DNA from: Methanosaeta sp. PtaU1.Bin060
GTDB lineage: Archaea > Halobacteriota > Methanosarcinia > Methanotrichales > Methanotrichaceae
Length of the DNA: 61,450 nucleotides
Assembly (NCBI GenBank): GCA_002067365.1
Contig: MVRK01000023.1
Span: 1-61,450 of the forward strand
Direction: 5' to 3'
The notes beneath the pieces were generated by a model. It was given only the letters and a program-made list of their open reading frames with translations, was not told where the DNA came from and did not search any database. A program made the position numbers and the translations under genes. Of the stretch, positions 61,152 to 61,450 are shown piece by piece (positions within the stretch are counted from its first letter, which is position 1; every line of letters starts with the position of its first letter).

Positions 61152-61391
61152 TCACAGGTATGATTGATGAAATGGATTATCGGGTTCGTCGTAGTCCGTC
61201 TCTCTGTCTAGAATGCTCTTGATCGCTTTAGTGTTGCTCCAGACTTCGATTATACCGGATTTTTTAATTTTATTAAAATGATTGTCATTAGTGATGAGGA
61301 TCGCATCAGCAAAAAGACAGGTTGCAGCGTGAACGATATCTGATAGCTCGCTATCAGGAAAAAATTCCGAACATATGTGGATTTCGAGCAA
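61152..61391 (-). pseudogene. C-terminal remnant of a PIN-domain (VapC-like) toxin
   Basis: ELSDIVHAATCLFADAILITNDNHFNKIKKSGIIEVWS is the second half of a PIN domain, with the Asp of TND and a DIVHAAT acidic residue. The first half, including the catalytic Asp near the N-terminus, is missing: the frame opens after a TAG just upstream of the only start (TTG 61391), and the preceding 60 bp are AT-rich and non-coding. It is probably a degraded toxin-antitoxin gene; no antitoxin is visible before the window end. Confidence 0.7.
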
Positions 61392-61450
61392 CTAATCTAT
61401 CAAAACATTTATATACTATAAATACTATTAGATAGTATGAATTCCTTTAT

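Overview
The window looks like a chromosome segment of an acetoclastic methanogen, most likely Methanothrix (Methanosaeta) or a close relative in Methanosarcinales. The evidence is a complete formylmethanofuran dehydrogenase operon (fwdFACDB), a methanofuran-biosynthesis ligase, DUF473 and PAC2 methanogen proteins, archaeal-type SAM synthetase, aIF1A, FEN1, Dph2 and RIO kinases, an AceTr-type acetate transporter and a fused ADP-forming acyl-CoA synthetase. Many starts are TTG or GTG, and several genes have a TATA element placed for leaderless or near-leaderless transcripts. The genus call is inference.

Layout. 1-5.1 kb: end of a secreted protein with tandem YANEG repeats, then a minus-strand spoIIM-proS-mfnD unit and a secreted two-domain fasciclin protein. 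5.4-19.4 kb: acetate transporter, DUF460-RIO2 pair, isocitrate dehydrogenase-like enzyme, an acylphosphatase fused to an 11-residue-repeat stalk, a phosphodiesterase fused to a cysteine-rich domain, ADP-forming acyl-CoA synthetase, PAC2-DUF473, a 1.2-kb AT-rich convergent gap with two stem-closed elements (candidate RNAs), an HDAC-like hydrolase and SAM synthetase. 19.9-26.3 kb: GNAT-DUF2156 pair, phosphoglycolate phosphatase, cysteine-cluster protein, FmdE-like protein and anaerobic cobaltochelatase. 26.3-29.4 kb: aIF1A-RIO1-Dim2 ribosome-maturation operon, tRNA-Val, cis-prenyltransferase and an intron-containing tRNA-Arg.

29.5-38.8 kb is a tungsten/molybdenum block. tupABC (oxyanion uptake) is followed, 13 bp later, by a Tfx-family regulator. 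After a secreted protein on the other strand comes the fwd operon, whose enzyme needs W or Mo. The linkage suggests that metal uptake and fwd expression are coordinated. 39-51.3 kb: AbrB-like gene, secreted and beta-helix proteins, HAD phosphatase, TrmO, an RND exporter with a membrane-anchored partner and a divergent GbsR-like regulator, a secreted pentapeptide-repeat protein carrying the first part of a PstS domain, and a metallo-beta-lactamase-fold hydrolase. 51.4-53.8 kb is a lower-GC island with a phage-capsid-like domain protein, a secreted orphan and a TPR protein.

53.8-61.4 kb: Dph2, FEN1, a HesB-like protein with a His/Asp/Cys tail, a COG2522 regulator, then a sulfur-handling set: larE, cysteine desulfurase, fdhD-like and a TtuA/Ncs6-type thiolase. 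An Sm-like small protein and a truncated PIN-domain remnant close the window. The most unusual items are the PstS-pentapeptide chimera, the LarE-desulfurase-FdhD-TtuA cluster, the tup-tfx operon, the candidate structured RNAs near 16.8-17.0 kb, and an aIF1A gene whose conserved N-terminus seems to start at CTG.
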